The notes under the pieces are model-generated. The model saw only the letters and a list, made by a program, of their open reading frames with translations. It was not told the origin of the DNA and did no database searches. Below are positions 38,230-46,989 of a stretch of DNA of 64,000 bases, piece after piece. The DNA is from Actinomycetota bacterium (GTDB taxonomy: Bacteria > Actinomycetota > Actinomycetes > S36-B12 > CAIYMF01): positions 248,001 to 312,000 of the forward strand of contig JAPLAU010000008.1 in NCBI GenBank assembly GCA_026393115.1, read 5' to 3'. The position numbers and the translations under genes are program-made. Position 1 is the first letter of the stretch, and every line of letters starts with the position of its first letter.

Positions 38230-39600
38230 ATGACCCTTGTACAGTCCGATCGACCTGTCGCTGAGGCAACCGATCGCGGTGACGCGTGGTGCGTCATCGG
38301 TGCTGGTCCGCATGGCCTGAGTGCCCTCAAAGCGTTGCTGCAGAACGGTATCGACGCTGACGGTTTCGAGCATGAAGCCGAAGTGGGGGGCAACTGGAAT
38401 TTCGGTGCCGACAACAGCCGTGTGTACGAGTCGACACACCTCATCTCGAGTAAGCCGTTCACTCAGTTTCCTGACTTTCCGATGCCCGACCGCTTTCCTG
38501 ACTATCCGAGCCATCGCCAGATCAAGGAATACTTCACCGCGTACGCACGTCACTTCGGGTTGAGTGATCGCATTGCGTTCGGAACTGATGTGGTGGCGTG
38601 CGTGCCTGTCGACGATGGTGCCGCGTGGCTGGTGACCGTGCGCGATCGTGCGACATCAATTGAAACCACCTTCCGTTACGCCGGCGTCGTTGTTGCCAAC
38701 GGTCACAACTGGTTTCCCAAGACTCCCCAGTACCCAGGTCAAGACACCTTCGCTGGTCAGATGCTGCATTCGGCCGACTACAAGGGCGCCGACGTACTGC
38801 GGGGACGCCGCGTGGTTGTCGTGGGCGCGGGCAACACCGGGTGCGATGTGGCGGTCGAGAGCGCGCAGAATGCCGTGCACACCTGGCACTCGACCCGACG
38901 CGGCTACTACTACAACCCGAAGTACGCCATGGGTCGGCCTAGCGATCAGACCGCCGACCTCTTGCTGGCGTTGCGGATTCCGCTGTGGCTTCGTCGGCAG
39001 ATGTTCAAGGCGACTCTGAGGCTGACCGTCGGCGACTTTGAGAAGTTCGGCCTGAAGAAGCCCGACCACGAGTTCTTCGAAACGCACCCCATCGTCAACC
39101 AGCAGTTGCCGTACTACGTCGGTCATGGCGACATCACTCCCGTCGACGACGTTGAGCGGTTCGAGTCCGATGCCGTGGTGTTCACTGACGGAACGCGCGC
39201 CGAGGCCGACCTTGTGGTGTTCTGCACCGGTTACCTTGTGCAGTTCCCCTTCCTCGACGAGCAGTGGCTCAACTGGAGCGGTGACCATCCGCAGTTGTTC
39301 CTGCAAATGTTCACCCCCGCGTACTCGAACCTCGTGGTGAGCGGACTGATTCAGCCCGACAGCGGTCAGTGGACACTCGCTCATTGGCAGGGTCAGACGA
39401 TTGCGCGCTACATCGTGGCTTCGCGAGAGCGTCCGGCCGTGGCCCAGCGGCTGCGTGACCGCGTCACCGATGAAGCAGAGCGACGGTTCACGGCCGGCAC
39501 CGAGTACAAGGACTCAACGCGGCACTACTACGAAGTGGCACATCAGGACTATCTCGCCGCCCTCGAAGCGACTATTCGTGATCTCGAGGAGCCCCGATGA
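38230..39600 (+). CDS. Flavin-containing monooxygenase
   Basis: 456 residues. FAD site CVIGAGPHGLSALKAL, NADPH site VVVVGAGNTGCDVAVESA, and between them the FMO signature FAGQMLHSADY (the F-x-G-x3-H-x3-Y/F type). Enzymes of this group add one oxygen to N, S or ketone carbonyl (Baeyer-Villiger). It starts 14 bp after purL and is translationally coupled to a hydrolase, a pairing typical of ketone breakdown by way of an ester. The substrate is unknown. Confidence 0.8.
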   Translation: MTLVQSDRPVAEATDRGDAWCVIGAGPHGLSALKALLQNGIDADGFEHEAEVGGNWNFGADNSRVYESTHLISSKPFTQFPDFPMPDRFPDYPSHRQIKEYFTAYARHFGLSDRIAFGTDVVACVPVDDGAAWLVTVRDRATSIETTFRYAGVVVANGHNWFPKTPQYPGQDTFAGQMLHSADYKGADVLRGRRVVVVGAGNTGCDVAVESAQNAVHTWHSTRRGYYYNPKYAMGRPSDQTADLLLALRIPLWLRRQMFKATLRLTVGDFEKFGLKKPDHEFFETHPIVNQQLPYYVGHGDITPVDDVERFESDAVVFTDGTRAEADLVVFCTGYLVQFPFLDEQWLNWSGDHPQLFLQMFTPAYSNLVVSGLIQPDSGQWTLAHWQGQTIARYIVASRERPAVAQRLRDRVTDEAERRFTAGTEYKDSTRHYYEVAHQDYLAALEATIRDLEEPR

Positions 39601-40478
39601 GCCTTGTGACACAAGGACTTCCGAGCCGTCGTCGTACCCGCGTGATGCGGCCATGGGACTGGTCAGTTCCACCTCGAGGTCTTGCGTACCGCGAGATTCT
39701 CACTGTCGAACCTGATGAACCCACCGGTCGTCCTCCGCTGCTGATGGTGCACGGTGTCGCTCACGGCGCGTGGTGTTTCGCCGAGAAGTGGTTGCCTGCG
39801 GCGGCCACGCGGGGTTTCCGCTCAAGCGCGGTCTCGCTTCGGGGTCACGGCGGCAGTGGCGGGGCGGCACAGTTGGGGCGTGCCACCAGCCGCGACTATG
39901 TGCACGACATCTTGCAGGCGATCACCGAGATGCCCGAGCCACCCATTCTCATTGGCCATTCGATGGGTGGGTTACTGAGCCAACTCGTGGCCGAGCGCTA
40001 TCCGTTGCGCGGGCTGGTACTTTTGGCCCCCGCTCCTGCCAACGGCGCCTTCGGAACTTTGATGCACACGCTGCGAGTCAGGCCAGCAGATGCCTTGGCA
40101 GTCATGGTCGGACGCACGCTGCCGATGCGTCCCGATGTTCTTTTCACCAGCCTCGACCCCGTTGAGGCTGAGCTGCTTGCCAGCCGAACGGGTCGTGAAT
40201 CAGCAATCGCCCAATACGAACTGCTGCGCCGCCGACGCATTGGTCCGGTGCGCTGCCCGGTGTTGGTGATCGGAACTCACGATGATCAAATCGTGCGCCC
40301 CGTTGACGTTGAACGCACTGCGCTGATGTACGACGTTGAACCGGTGTGGCTCGACGGGATGGGTCACGACGTCATGCTCGATGCCAACTGGCAACGCGCC
40401 CTCGACACCGTTCTTGACTGGGTCGACGTCAACATTCCTCCCGGTACTCCACCCCTCGGACCGATTGAACGCAGTTGA
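39597..40478 (+). CDS. Alpha/beta hydrolase
   Basis: 293 residues. Nucleophile elbow LIGHSMGGLLSQL, an oxyanion stretch MVHGVAHGAW, a GTHDDQIV segment with the acid residue and GMGHDVMLD with the catalytic histidine. No signal peptide. The ATG overlaps the monooxygenase stop (ATGA) and its own stop overlaps the next gene's TTG. Possibly an esterase for the monooxygenase product; that is inference from position. Confidence 0.78.
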   Translation: MSLVTQGLPSRRRTRVMRPWDWSVPPRGLAYREILTVEPDEPTGRPPLLMVHGVAHGAWCFAEKWLPAAATRGFRSSAVSLRGHGGSGGAAQLGRATSRDYVHDILQAITEMPEPPILIGHSMGGLLSQLVAERYPLRGLVLLAPAPANGAFGTLMHTLRVRPADALAVMVGRTLPMRPDVLFTSLDPVEAELLASRTGRESAIAQYELLRRRRIGPVRCPVLVIGTHDDQIVRPVDVERTALMYDVEPVWLDGMGHDVMLDANWQRALDTVLDWVDVNIPPGTPPLGPIERS

Positions 40479-40828
40479 CCGACGACGTGCTGGCCCGCGT
40501 GCTGCAGTGTTACGCCGACGGAATCGTTCCGGAGTCAGCCGATGAGCGCTCGGCGGTGAAGGCCACGTTGGCCGAGCTCACCCAACGCGCGCCTGGTCGC
40601 AGTGTCGAGGTACGTATTCCGCCCTACGCAGCTGTGCAGGTCGTGGCGGGCAGCGTTCACCGGCGGGGCACTCCATCGGCGGTTGTTGAGGCGAACGCTC
40701 GCACGTGGCTCGAACTCGCAGTTGGGCGGCGCACGTTCGCGGAGGCGCTTCATGACGGAAGCGTGCGAGCCAGTGGTGAACGCAGCGATCTGAGCGAGTA
40801 CCTGCCGCTTGTGGCCGTCACCGACTGA
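40475..40828 (+). CDS. Sterol-carrier-family-like small protein
   Basis: 117 residues, TTG start overlapping the hydrolase stop. It resembles the actinobacterial SCP-like ortholog domain commonly found near purF: EVRIPPYAAVQVVAGSVHRRGTPSAVVEANARTWLELAVGRRTFAEALHDGSVRASG, in which the W-L-x-L-x-x-G core matches SCP2-like folds. Role unknown. The purF-linked position in other actinobacteria is from memory. Confidence 0.7.
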   Translation: MTDDVLARVLQCYADGIVPESADERSAVKATLAELTQRAPGRSVEVRIPPYAAVQVVAGSVHRRGTPSAVVEANARTWLELAVGRRTFAEALHDGSVRASGERSDLSEYLPLVAVTD

Positions 40829-40852
40829 CCCGAGTCCCACTACCCTGAGCAC

Positions 40853-41440
40853 ATGCCTCACATCGATGTCGCCGACAGTGCACTCCTGATCATCGATGCG
40901 CAACCGGACTTCTACCCACCCACGCGCGCCGATGTCGATCACGAGGCGAAGGAACGCGCACTCGATCGAATGGGCTGGGTGACCGGTGTCGCATCGGGTG
41001 TGAGCGTTGCGGTCATTGTCACCGAAGAAGACCCGACAACGAATGGCGTCACGGCACCCCAGATCAGCCAGTATCTGCCTGCGCACGTTCGGGTCTTCAG
41101 CAAGGACGTTTTCGGTGCGGCTGATAACCCGGACATTGCGAACGCGCTTGCCGCACTCGAGCGCCAATGCATCGTGATCGTCGGAATGGAGACCGACGTG
41201 TGCGTGATGCACACAGCGTTGAGTCTGCGTGAGCGCGGATATCGTGCAGTCGTCGTCTTCGATGCGACGTTCTCTGCTGCTGCAGCGCACGGGTACGGAC
41301 TGGCCCGATTGAGGCAAGAAGGTGTTGAACTCGTGTCAGCGAAAGAGTTGTACTACGAGTGGTTGCGCGACTTGCCGAGCGTTCGCGCGTTCGATGCGGC
41401 ACATCCCGAACTCACCAGTCCACCCGGTTTCTCGCTCTAG
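40853..41440 (+). CDS. Isochorismatase-family cysteine hydrolase
   Basis: 195 residues. The Asp-Lys-Cys triad is visible: ALLIIDAQPDF (D16), FSKDVFGA (K84) and GMETDVCVMHTA (cysteine). This group includes nicotinamidase-like and N-carbamoyl amidases; the substrate cannot be chosen. ATG preceded by a short gap after the SCP-like gene; it converges with the membrane protein at 41437 with a 4-bp overlap. Confidence 0.8.
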   Translation: MPHIDVADSALLIIDAQPDFYPPTRADVDHEAKERALDRMGWVTGVASGVSVAVIVTEEDPTTNGVTAPQISQYLPAHVRVFSKDVFGAADNPDIANALAALERQCIVIVGMETDVCVMHTALSLRERGYRAVVVFDATFSAAAAHGYGLARLRQEGVELVSAKELYYEWLRDLPSVRAFDAAHPELTSPPGFSL

Positions 41441-41889
41441 ACCTCGACGGCTTCCTCACTCGGTCGGGTATGCCGCAACCACCACAAGCCGAGGATCGGA
41501 AGCGCGAGTGGCAGTAGCAGGTACTCAAGCCCGAACCACGACCACACGGACGCTTTTTGAAATGCTCCGGGATCGATCAGACTTAGGGCCCCCACAACGA
41601 GAACACCGATGAGTTCGATGCTGATGCTGACCGTGGCAATGCGCCTTGATGTGGCATCTCCGCGCGCGAGTGTCACCGTGGCGATGATGTAGACGAGTGC
41701 TGCAAAGGCAGAAAGCGAATACGCCAGTGGCGCTTGGTTGAACTTGGTGGCGATGGCAAACAGTGATCGAGTGGTCGCACCGATCGCCATGATGGCGTAG
41801 AGAGCCACCAGAATTCGGCCGAAGCCGCGATTGGTCACGCGCTCGTTGACAGCGGTAGTGACGTCGTCATCAGAGTTAGGCACCGACAC
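41437..41889 (-). CDS. Small four-helix membrane protein
   Basis: 150 residues with four hydrophobic helices: ILVALYAIMAIGATTRSLFAI, LAYSLSAFAALVYIIATVTLA, SIELIGVLVVGALSLI and YLLLPLALPILGLWWL. Acidic N- and C-tails. It belongs with a conserved actinobacterial integral membrane group of unknown function. It overlaps the end of the next membrane gene by 14 bp and is the last of a three-gene minus-strand unit. Confidence 0.72.
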   Translation of the reverse strand: MSVPNSDDDVTTAVNERVTNRGFGRILVALYAIMAIGATTRSLFAIATKFNQAPLAYSLSAFAALVYIIATVTLARGDATSRRIATVSISIELIGVLVVGALSLIDPGAFQKASVWSWFGLEYLLLPLALPILGLWWLRHTRPSEEAVEV

Positions 41890-42241
41890 CTGCCCACACC
41901 TGCTGCACGCGCACCACCATGATCGGCACTACGAGGAAGACCACGGCGACTACGGCGACGCCCGAGCGCGACTTCTCATCCCATGCCCACGCAATTCCGA
42001 GTGGCGGAATGATCAGTAGCCCGACGAGGTAGGCAAGGAACTCGAATTTCGCGAAGCTGCGATCGGTGCCGATCATCTGCACGACGCCACCGATCAAATA
42101 CGCGAGGAGCATGACTTCAAGCACCCCGGCACCGATGAGCAACGAACGGTTGATGCGCTTATTGGCAGCGGCTAACACGGCGGCCCAGACCGCCAGTGCC
42201 AGGGCAACGCCGATGATCAGATTCGCGAACAGCCCCGTCAT
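41876..42241 (-). CDS. Small membrane protein
   Basis: 121 residues, almost entirely hydrophobic, four predicted helices (LIIGVALALAVWAAVLAAAN, LLIGAGVLEVMLLAYLIGGVV, FLAYLVGLLIIPPLGIAWAW, VAVVAVVFLVVPIMVVRV). Paired with the downstream membrane protein by overlap, and 1 bp from the peptidase gene. Function unknown. Confidence 0.72.
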   Translation of the reverse strand: MTGLFANLIIGVALALAVWAAVLAAANKRINRSLLIGAGVLEVMLLAYLIGGVVQMIGTDRSFAKFEFLAYLVGLLIIPPLGIAWAWDEKSRSGVAVVAVVFLVVPIMVVRVQQVWAGVGA

Positions 42242-42242
42242 C

Positions 42243-43523
42243 TCACATCCTCGATGAGTCAGTAGCGCGAAGGATAATCAGCACCAGAGACTCGATCACC
42301 CGTTGAAACTCGTCGATGCTGACTTGCTCGATGGGCGAGTGCGCATGGTGCGCGGCACCCGGACCGAATTGAAGAGTGGGAATGCCGACGCCGGTGTAGT
42401 GGCGCAGGTCGGAGCCGTACGGAGCGCCGCGGTCGCGTGACTCACGGCCGGTGATGTCGTTCCATGCGGTCTGGGTGAGTGGCAACAGCGGATCTCCGCT
42501 GGGCATCTGGCCACTCGCGAACTGACCGCCCGACCACTCGATCTGCACGGGGTGTTCGGACAACCACGGGTCGGCGGCGCACACGTGTGCGATGCGCGAT
42601 TCGAGTGCGGCGCGCGCCTGATCGACTGGCTCTCCGAGTGCAACGCCGTAGCGCCCTTCGGCGATGAGGAGATCGGGCACCGTGCTCGCCCAGTCGCCGG
42701 CGTGCACAATTCCCACGGAAATGGGGTACGCGATCTGCCACCCATCCATCAGAGGATCGACTGACCCGTTGCGGTCGGCTTCAAGGTCCGTGAGCGCGCG
42801 GTACACCGGAAGAAACGCGTCGAGGGCAGAGACTCCCGCGTAGCGTGTGCTTCCGTGCGTGGCCTGACCGGTGACAGAAATTCGGAAGGTGAGGGCGCCG
42901 CCGTTGGCAGTGATGGCATCGCCAGAGGTGGGTTCAGTGATGACGCACGCATCGCCGCGATGACCCCGCGCCAGTGTTCCGAATGCACCGAGGCCGCCGT
43001 CTTCCTCGCTGACGACGCTTTGGAATGCCACGCGTCCACGTAGGGCCACTCTGGAGGCGTGCAGTGCCTGCATTGCTGCGAGGTTGGCTATTAATCCGGC
43101 CTTCATGTCGCACGCACCGCGGCCAAAGATCACGTCGTCGACAATGCGAGGCGTGAACGGATCACCGTTCCAGTTGTCGAGGTCGCCCGGAGGCACGACG
43201 TCGATGTGCCCTTGGAGGATCAGCGTCGGTCCGTCGCCCGTCGCGGGTGTGGTAGCCACCAGCCCCCACGCCTCATTGCGGGGCGCCTCAGTTCCGGGGA
43301 ATCCTGGATCGGCCTCAAGCGCCGCTACGTCCATCGACCAGAGATCGGTCTCGAGGCCGAGCGGCTCAAGGCGACCGGCCAACCAGTGCTGCGCCTCGGA
43401 TTCGGCGGGTGACCCTGTGATGCTCGGAATCGCCAGCAATGCCTGCAAATCGGCCATCGCCTGCTGGTGATCGACCAATTGCAGGACGCGCGACTCGGTG
43501 TCGGTCAAGGACGAGGGGTTCAC
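42243..43523 (-). CDS. M20 metallopeptidase (ArgE/DapE/ACY1 family)
   Basis: 426 residues. Metal-binding pieces: LILQGHIDVVPPGD, GRGACDMKAG and the catalytic pair VVSEEDGGLG, plus the C-terminal GAAHHAHSPIEQV histidine. The family includes acetylornithine deacetylase, succinyl-diaminopimelate desuccinylase and dipeptidases. The central lid domain ISVTGQATHGS is present. Divergent from purF, 17 bp apart. It heads the minus-strand membrane-protein operon. Substrate not assigned. Confidence 0.82.
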   Translation of the reverse strand: MNPSSLTDTESRVLQLVDHQQAMADLQALLAIPSITGSPAESEAQHWLAGRLEPLGLETDLWSMDVAALEADPGFPGTEAPRNEAWGLVATTPATGDGPTLILQGHIDVVPPGDLDNWNGDPFTPRIVDDVIFGRGACDMKAGLIANLAAMQALHASRVALRGRVAFQSVVSEEDGGLGAFGTLARGHRGDACVITEPTSGDAITANGGALTFRISVTGQATHGSTRYAGVSALDAFLPVYRALTDLEADRNGSVDPLMDGWQIAYPISVGIVHAGDWASTVPDLLIAEGRYGVALGEPVDQARAALESRIAHVCAADPWLSEHPVQIEWSGGQFASGQMPSGDPLLPLTQTAWNDITGRESRDRGAPYGSDLRHYTGVGIPTLQFGPGAAHHAHSPIEQVSIDEFQRVIESLVLIILRATDSSRM

Positions 43524-43540
43524 ACCCGTAGACTAGGCCC

Positions 43541-45076
43541 GTGACCCGCGGTGACGGACGCCTCTCCCATGATCTGCTGCCGGGAGAGAAGGGACCCCAG
43601 GACGCCTGCGGGGTCTTTGGAGTGTGGGCTCCCGGCGACGAAGTTGCCAAACTCACCTACTACGGCCTGTACGCACTGCAGCACCGCGGACAAGAATCTG
43701 CGGGCATTGCGGTCAGCGACGGTCACCACATCGTCGTCTACAAAGACATGGGCTTGGTTTCGCAGGTTTTCAACGAGGCAACTCTTGAAACTCTCAAGGG
43801 ACATCTGGCCATCGGACACGCTCGCTACTCGACCACCGGCTCAAGTGTGTGGGAAAACGCGCAGCCAACATTCCGATCCACGGCGACCGGTCACCTCGCA
43901 CTCGCGCACAACGGAAATCTAACAAATACCCACGAACTTGCCCGACGGGTGGCAGAGCAAGAGGCAGCCCGTGGTGAACTCCCATTCGGTCAGCGGACGG
44001 GCCTGGCGACCAGCGACACCGATCTGCTCACAGCACTCATCGCGGCCCACCCCGACTTGTCGGTTGAAGGCGCGGCGCTGAGGGAGCTTCCTTTGGTGCG
44101 TGGCGCGTTCAGTCTGGTGTTCATGGATGACACGACGCTCTATGGTGCGCGTGATCCGCAAGGCATTAGGCCGCTGGTGCTTGGTCGCCTCGAACGCGGT
44201 TGGGTCATCGCCAGCGAAACCGCTGCACTCGACATCGTGGGTGCCTCGTTCGTGCGCGAAATCGAACCGGGCGAGTTGGTCTCAATCGATGAGCACGGAC
44301 TGCGGTCAGTGCGTTTCGCTGAAGCAGCTCCCAAGGGCTGCCTCTTTGAGTTTGTCTACCTCGCACGTCCTGACACGACGATTAGCGGACACTCCGTGCA
44401 CTCGGTGCGCGTCGAGGTCGGACGTCGACTCGCTCGCGAGGCACCGGTTGAGGCTGACCTGGTCATTCCGGTGCCCGAGAGTGGAACCCCCGCTGCTGTT
44501 GGTTATGCGCAGGGCAGCGGCATCCCATTCGCACAAGGTTTGGTCAAGAACGCCTACGTCGGTCGCACCTTCATTCAGCCCTCGCAGACCATTCGTCAAC
44601 TCGGCATTCGGCTCAAGCTCAATCCGCTGCGCGAGGTAATTGAGGGGCAGCGGTTGGTTGTTGTCGACGACTCGATTGTGCGCGGTAACACCCAACGTGC
44701 CATCGTGCGCATGCTGCGCGAAGCGGGTGCGCGCGAAGTGCACGTGCGCATCAGCAGCCCGCCCGTGAAGTGGCCATGTTTCTACGGAATCGACTTCGCC
44801 ACACCGGCCGAACTCGTCGCCCACGGACTCACCGTTGATGAGGTGCGCACGTCGATCGGAGCCGACTCGCTGTCGTATATCTCGCTCGAACAACTCGTTG
44901 AGGCAACCGCGGTGTCGATGGATCGCTTGTGCCGTGCCTGTTTTGACGGTGTGTACCCCATTGACCTTCCCGACCCCCAACTCATCGGAAAGCACACGCT
45001 CGAAATAGTCGAACGCCCTGTCACCGACGGAATCAACTCTGTGCTGGGCGGCGCCTCCGCACTGCTGCACCCATGA
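43541..45076 (+). CDS. purF: Amidophosphoribosyltransferase
   Basis: 511 residues, first committed purine step. A short propeptide precedes the catalytic cysteine in DACGVFGVW. The glutaminase part has YYGLYALQHRGQESAGIAV; the PRPP motif is VVVDDSIVRGNTQ. Cysteines consistent with the structural Fe-S cluster lie in KGCLFE, KWPCFYG and LCRACFDG. GTG start. The stop overlaps the purM ATG. Confidence 0.95.
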   Translation: MTRGDGRLSHDLLPGEKGPQDACGVFGVWAPGDEVAKLTYYGLYALQHRGQESAGIAVSDGHHIVVYKDMGLVSQVFNEATLETLKGHLAIGHARYSTTGSSVWENAQPTFRSTATGHLALAHNGNLTNTHELARRVAEQEAARGELPFGQRTGLATSDTDLLTALIAAHPDLSVEGAALRELPLVRGAFSLVFMDDTTLYGARDPQGIRPLVLGRLERGWVIASETAALDIVGASFVREIEPGELVSIDEHGLRSVRFAEAAPKGCLFEFVYLARPDTTISGHSVHSVRVEVGRRLAREAPVEADLVIPVPESGTPAAVGYAQGSGIPFAQGLVKNAYVGRTFIQPSQTIRQLGIRLKLNPLREVIEGQRLVVVDDSIVRGNTQRAIVRMLREAGAREVHVRISSPPVKWPCFYGIDFATPAELVAHGLTVDEVRTSIGADSLSYISLEQLVEATAVSMDRLCRACFDGVYPIDLPDPQLIGKHTLEIVERPVTDGINSVLGGASALLHP

Positions 45077-46191
45077 GCCACGCGAACGAATCCGCGTCCT
45101 ATGCGGCTGCCGGTGTTGATGTCGAAGCTGGTGAGCGCGCTGTTGCGTTGATGAAGGAATCGATTGCGCGAGCTCAGCGCCCGGAAGTCGTGGGTGGGTT
45201 CGGAGGATTTGCCGCTCTCTTTGATGCCTCTGCCTTGCGCGGGTACACCAGGCCGCTCCTTGCCACATCGACCGATGGCGTCGGAACCAAGGTCGCCGTT
45301 GCTCAGCGCATGAACATCCACCACACCATCGGCATCGACCTCGTCGCCATGGTCGTCGACGATCTCGTCGTGTGCGGGGCTGAACCGCTCTTCATGACCG
45401 ACTACATCGCAACTGGTTCGGTGGTTCCCGAACGCATCGCAGCGATCGTTTCCGGAATCGCGGAGGGTTGCCGCCAAGCGGGGTGTGCCCTCGTTGGTGG
45501 TGAAACTGCTGAGCATCCAGGACTCCTCGACCCTGACGAGTACGACGTTGCGGGGGCCGGAACAGGTGTCGTGGAGGCCGATGAACTCCTAGGTGCGCAT
45601 CGGGTTCAGGCGGGCGATGTGGTGATTGCCATGCAGTCGAGCGGATTGCATTCCAATGGATATTCGCTGGCTCGATACGTGCTGCTGTCGCAGGCAAGTC
45701 TTCAACTCGACGCCTCGATCGAGGTATTGGGTCGCACCCTCGGCGAGGAACTACTCGAGCCGACCCGCATCTACTCCCTCGATATCTTGGATCTCGCTCG
45801 TGCTGACGAGGTCGATCTTCATGCGGTGAGTCACGTCACTGGAGGTGGGCTCGCAGCGAACCTCGCGCGCGTGCTTCCGTCGAACCTCGCCGCCGACATC
45901 GATCGATCGACGTGGACTCCCCAACCGGTGTTCACGTTGATTGGGTCACTCGGCAATGTGGCGCAGCTCGAGCTCGAGCGAACGTTCAACATGGGTATCG
46001 GCATGATCGCCGTTGTTGCGGCCGGCTCCGTTGACGCCGCGCTAGCGCGACTGAGTACCCGCGGGGTTCCTTCATGGGTCTGCGGAACGGTGCGCGAGCG
46101 AGTCGACGGTGAACATGGCGATGCCGAAGCAAAGGGTGGTTCAGGGGGTGCTGTGACCCTCGTGGGTCGGCATCTGGTTGACGGGCTCTGA
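45073..46191 (+). CDS. purM: Phosphoribosylaminoimidazole synthetase (AIR synthetase)
   Basis: 372 residues. Marks: SYAAAGVDVEAGERAV, LLATSTDGVGTKVAVAQ, GIDLVAMVVDDLVVCGAEPLFMTDYI and LVGGETAEHPG. Closes the imidazole ring. ATG overlaps the purF stop. The gene ends 1 bp from the convergent DUF3073 gene. Confidence 0.95.
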   Translation: MSHANESASYAAAGVDVEAGERAVALMKESIARAQRPEVVGGFGGFAALFDASALRGYTRPLLATSTDGVGTKVAVAQRMNIHHTIGIDLVAMVVDDLVVCGAEPLFMTDYIATGSVVPERIAAIVSGIAEGCRQAGCALVGGETAEHPGLLDPDEYDVAGAGTGVVEADELLGAHRVQAGDVVIAMQSSGLHSNGYSLARYVLLSQASLQLDASIEVLGRTLGEELLEPTRIYSLDILDLARADEVDLHAVSHVTGGGLAANLARVLPSNLAADIDRSTWTPQPVFTLIGSLGNVAQLELERTFNMGIGMIAVVAAGSVDAALARLSTRGVPSWVCGTVRERVDGEHGDAEAKGGSGGAVTLVGRHLVDGL

Positions 46192-46192
46192 C

Positions 46193-46408
46193 CTACGCTT
46201 GGCGGCGTTCATCTTCGTCGGCGTCGATGTACTTGGCGTAGGGGTCATCAGTGTCTTCGTACTCGTCATCGACGGGCTCGACTTTCGGCGCAGTGGTCGA
46301 CTGCGTAGAAAGCTCTGCTTGGAGACGATCGAAATCGGTCTCCGGCCCCCCGTACTTCAACTCACGGGCAACCTTCGTCTGCTTGGCCTTGGCCCGGCCT
46401 CGCCCCAT
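46193..46408 (-). CDS. DUF3073 protein
   Basis: 71 residues. The basic N-terminus MGRGRAKAKQTKVARELKY and the acidic tail DDEYEDTDDPYAKYID are characteristic of this small actinobacterial family, which is normally found beside purM as here. Function unknown; probably nucleic-acid associated, judging from the basic head. Confidence 0.9.
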   Translation of the reverse strand: MGRGRAKAKQTKVARELKYGGPETDFDRLQAELSTQSTTAPKVEPVDDEYEDTDDPYAKYIDADEDERRQA

Positions 46409-46767
46409 GGCTCGACCCCCTCATCCCGGTTGATCCGGAGCGGTATGACGGCTGACTGATGGTCACGGGGCTTTCGACCCACGTGAACCTTGCCCAAGGT
46501 TATCCCAGATCCTCCCCGGTCGGCACCCGGAGGGTCCCCCTCTGCCGGCGAGTCCATCAGTGAGTGACCCTGAGTGGACCTGAGTAGCCCCTTTTCGGTA
46601 ACGACGTGATGAACTCGCGCAACGAACTGGTGCTCGCCGGATGGCAGGCGAAGACCGTGCGAATGCCAAAATGTCCACTTTTTGGCCCTCTGGACGGGCT
46701 TCAGCCCCACTTTTGGTGCGACAATCGGATAATCCGGGCAACAGGCCCGGCGCTACAGGAGGTTCTG
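46409..46767. promoter_or_regulatory. 359-bp intergenic region between DUF3073 and bldC
   Basis: Divergent control region without an ORF of quality. On the bldC side a perfect inverted repeat GCCAAAA (46665-46671) / TTTTGGC (46680-46686) with an 8-nt spacer is followed by a related half-site CACTTTTGGTG and by GATAAT (46728-46733), a good -10 candidate 35 bp before the ATG. No clear -35 is seen. The DUF3073 side is G/C rich and shows no convincing boxes. Confidence 0.5.
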
Positions 46768-46989
46768 ATGTCAGGTCGTACCACCAATCCGGCCGACGCT
46801 GACCGACTGCTGACGCCCGCGGAAGTGGCGGCGATGTTTCGGGTGGACCCCAAGACGGTCACCCGCTGGGCCAAGGCCGGCAAACTCTCGAGCATCCGCA
46901 CTCTCGGTGGCCACCGTCGCTACAAGGCCTCGGAAGTTGAGGCCCTGCTGCACGGACTCGACCCGGCGGCTGTTCCCCCGCACTCCTAA
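46768..46989 (+). CDS. bldC: BldC-type MerR-like DNA-binding protein
   Basis: 73 residues: the isolated winged helix of MerR with LTPAEVAAMFRVDPKTVTRWAKAGKLSSIRTLGGHRRYKASEVEALL, essentially the BldC core. BldC controls development in Streptomyces and binds DNA as cooperative head-to-tail multimers; its job in non-sporulating relatives is less clear. AGGAGG lies 6 bp before the ATG at 46768. The last bases overlap the convergent gene. Confidence 0.92.
   Translation: MSGRTTNPADADRLLTPAEVAAMFRVDPKTVTRWAKAGKLSSIRTLGGHRRYKASEVEALLHGLDPAAVPPHS

Noticed and set aside
38656-39384. Minus-strand ORF of 242 codons inside the flavin monooxygenase
   Set aside because: Antisense frame of a conserved gene with no start signal.
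46409-46767. Small RNA or tRNA gene in the bldC upstream gap
   Set aside because: No cloverleaf or known RNA pattern could be drawn; only short inverted repeats are visible.
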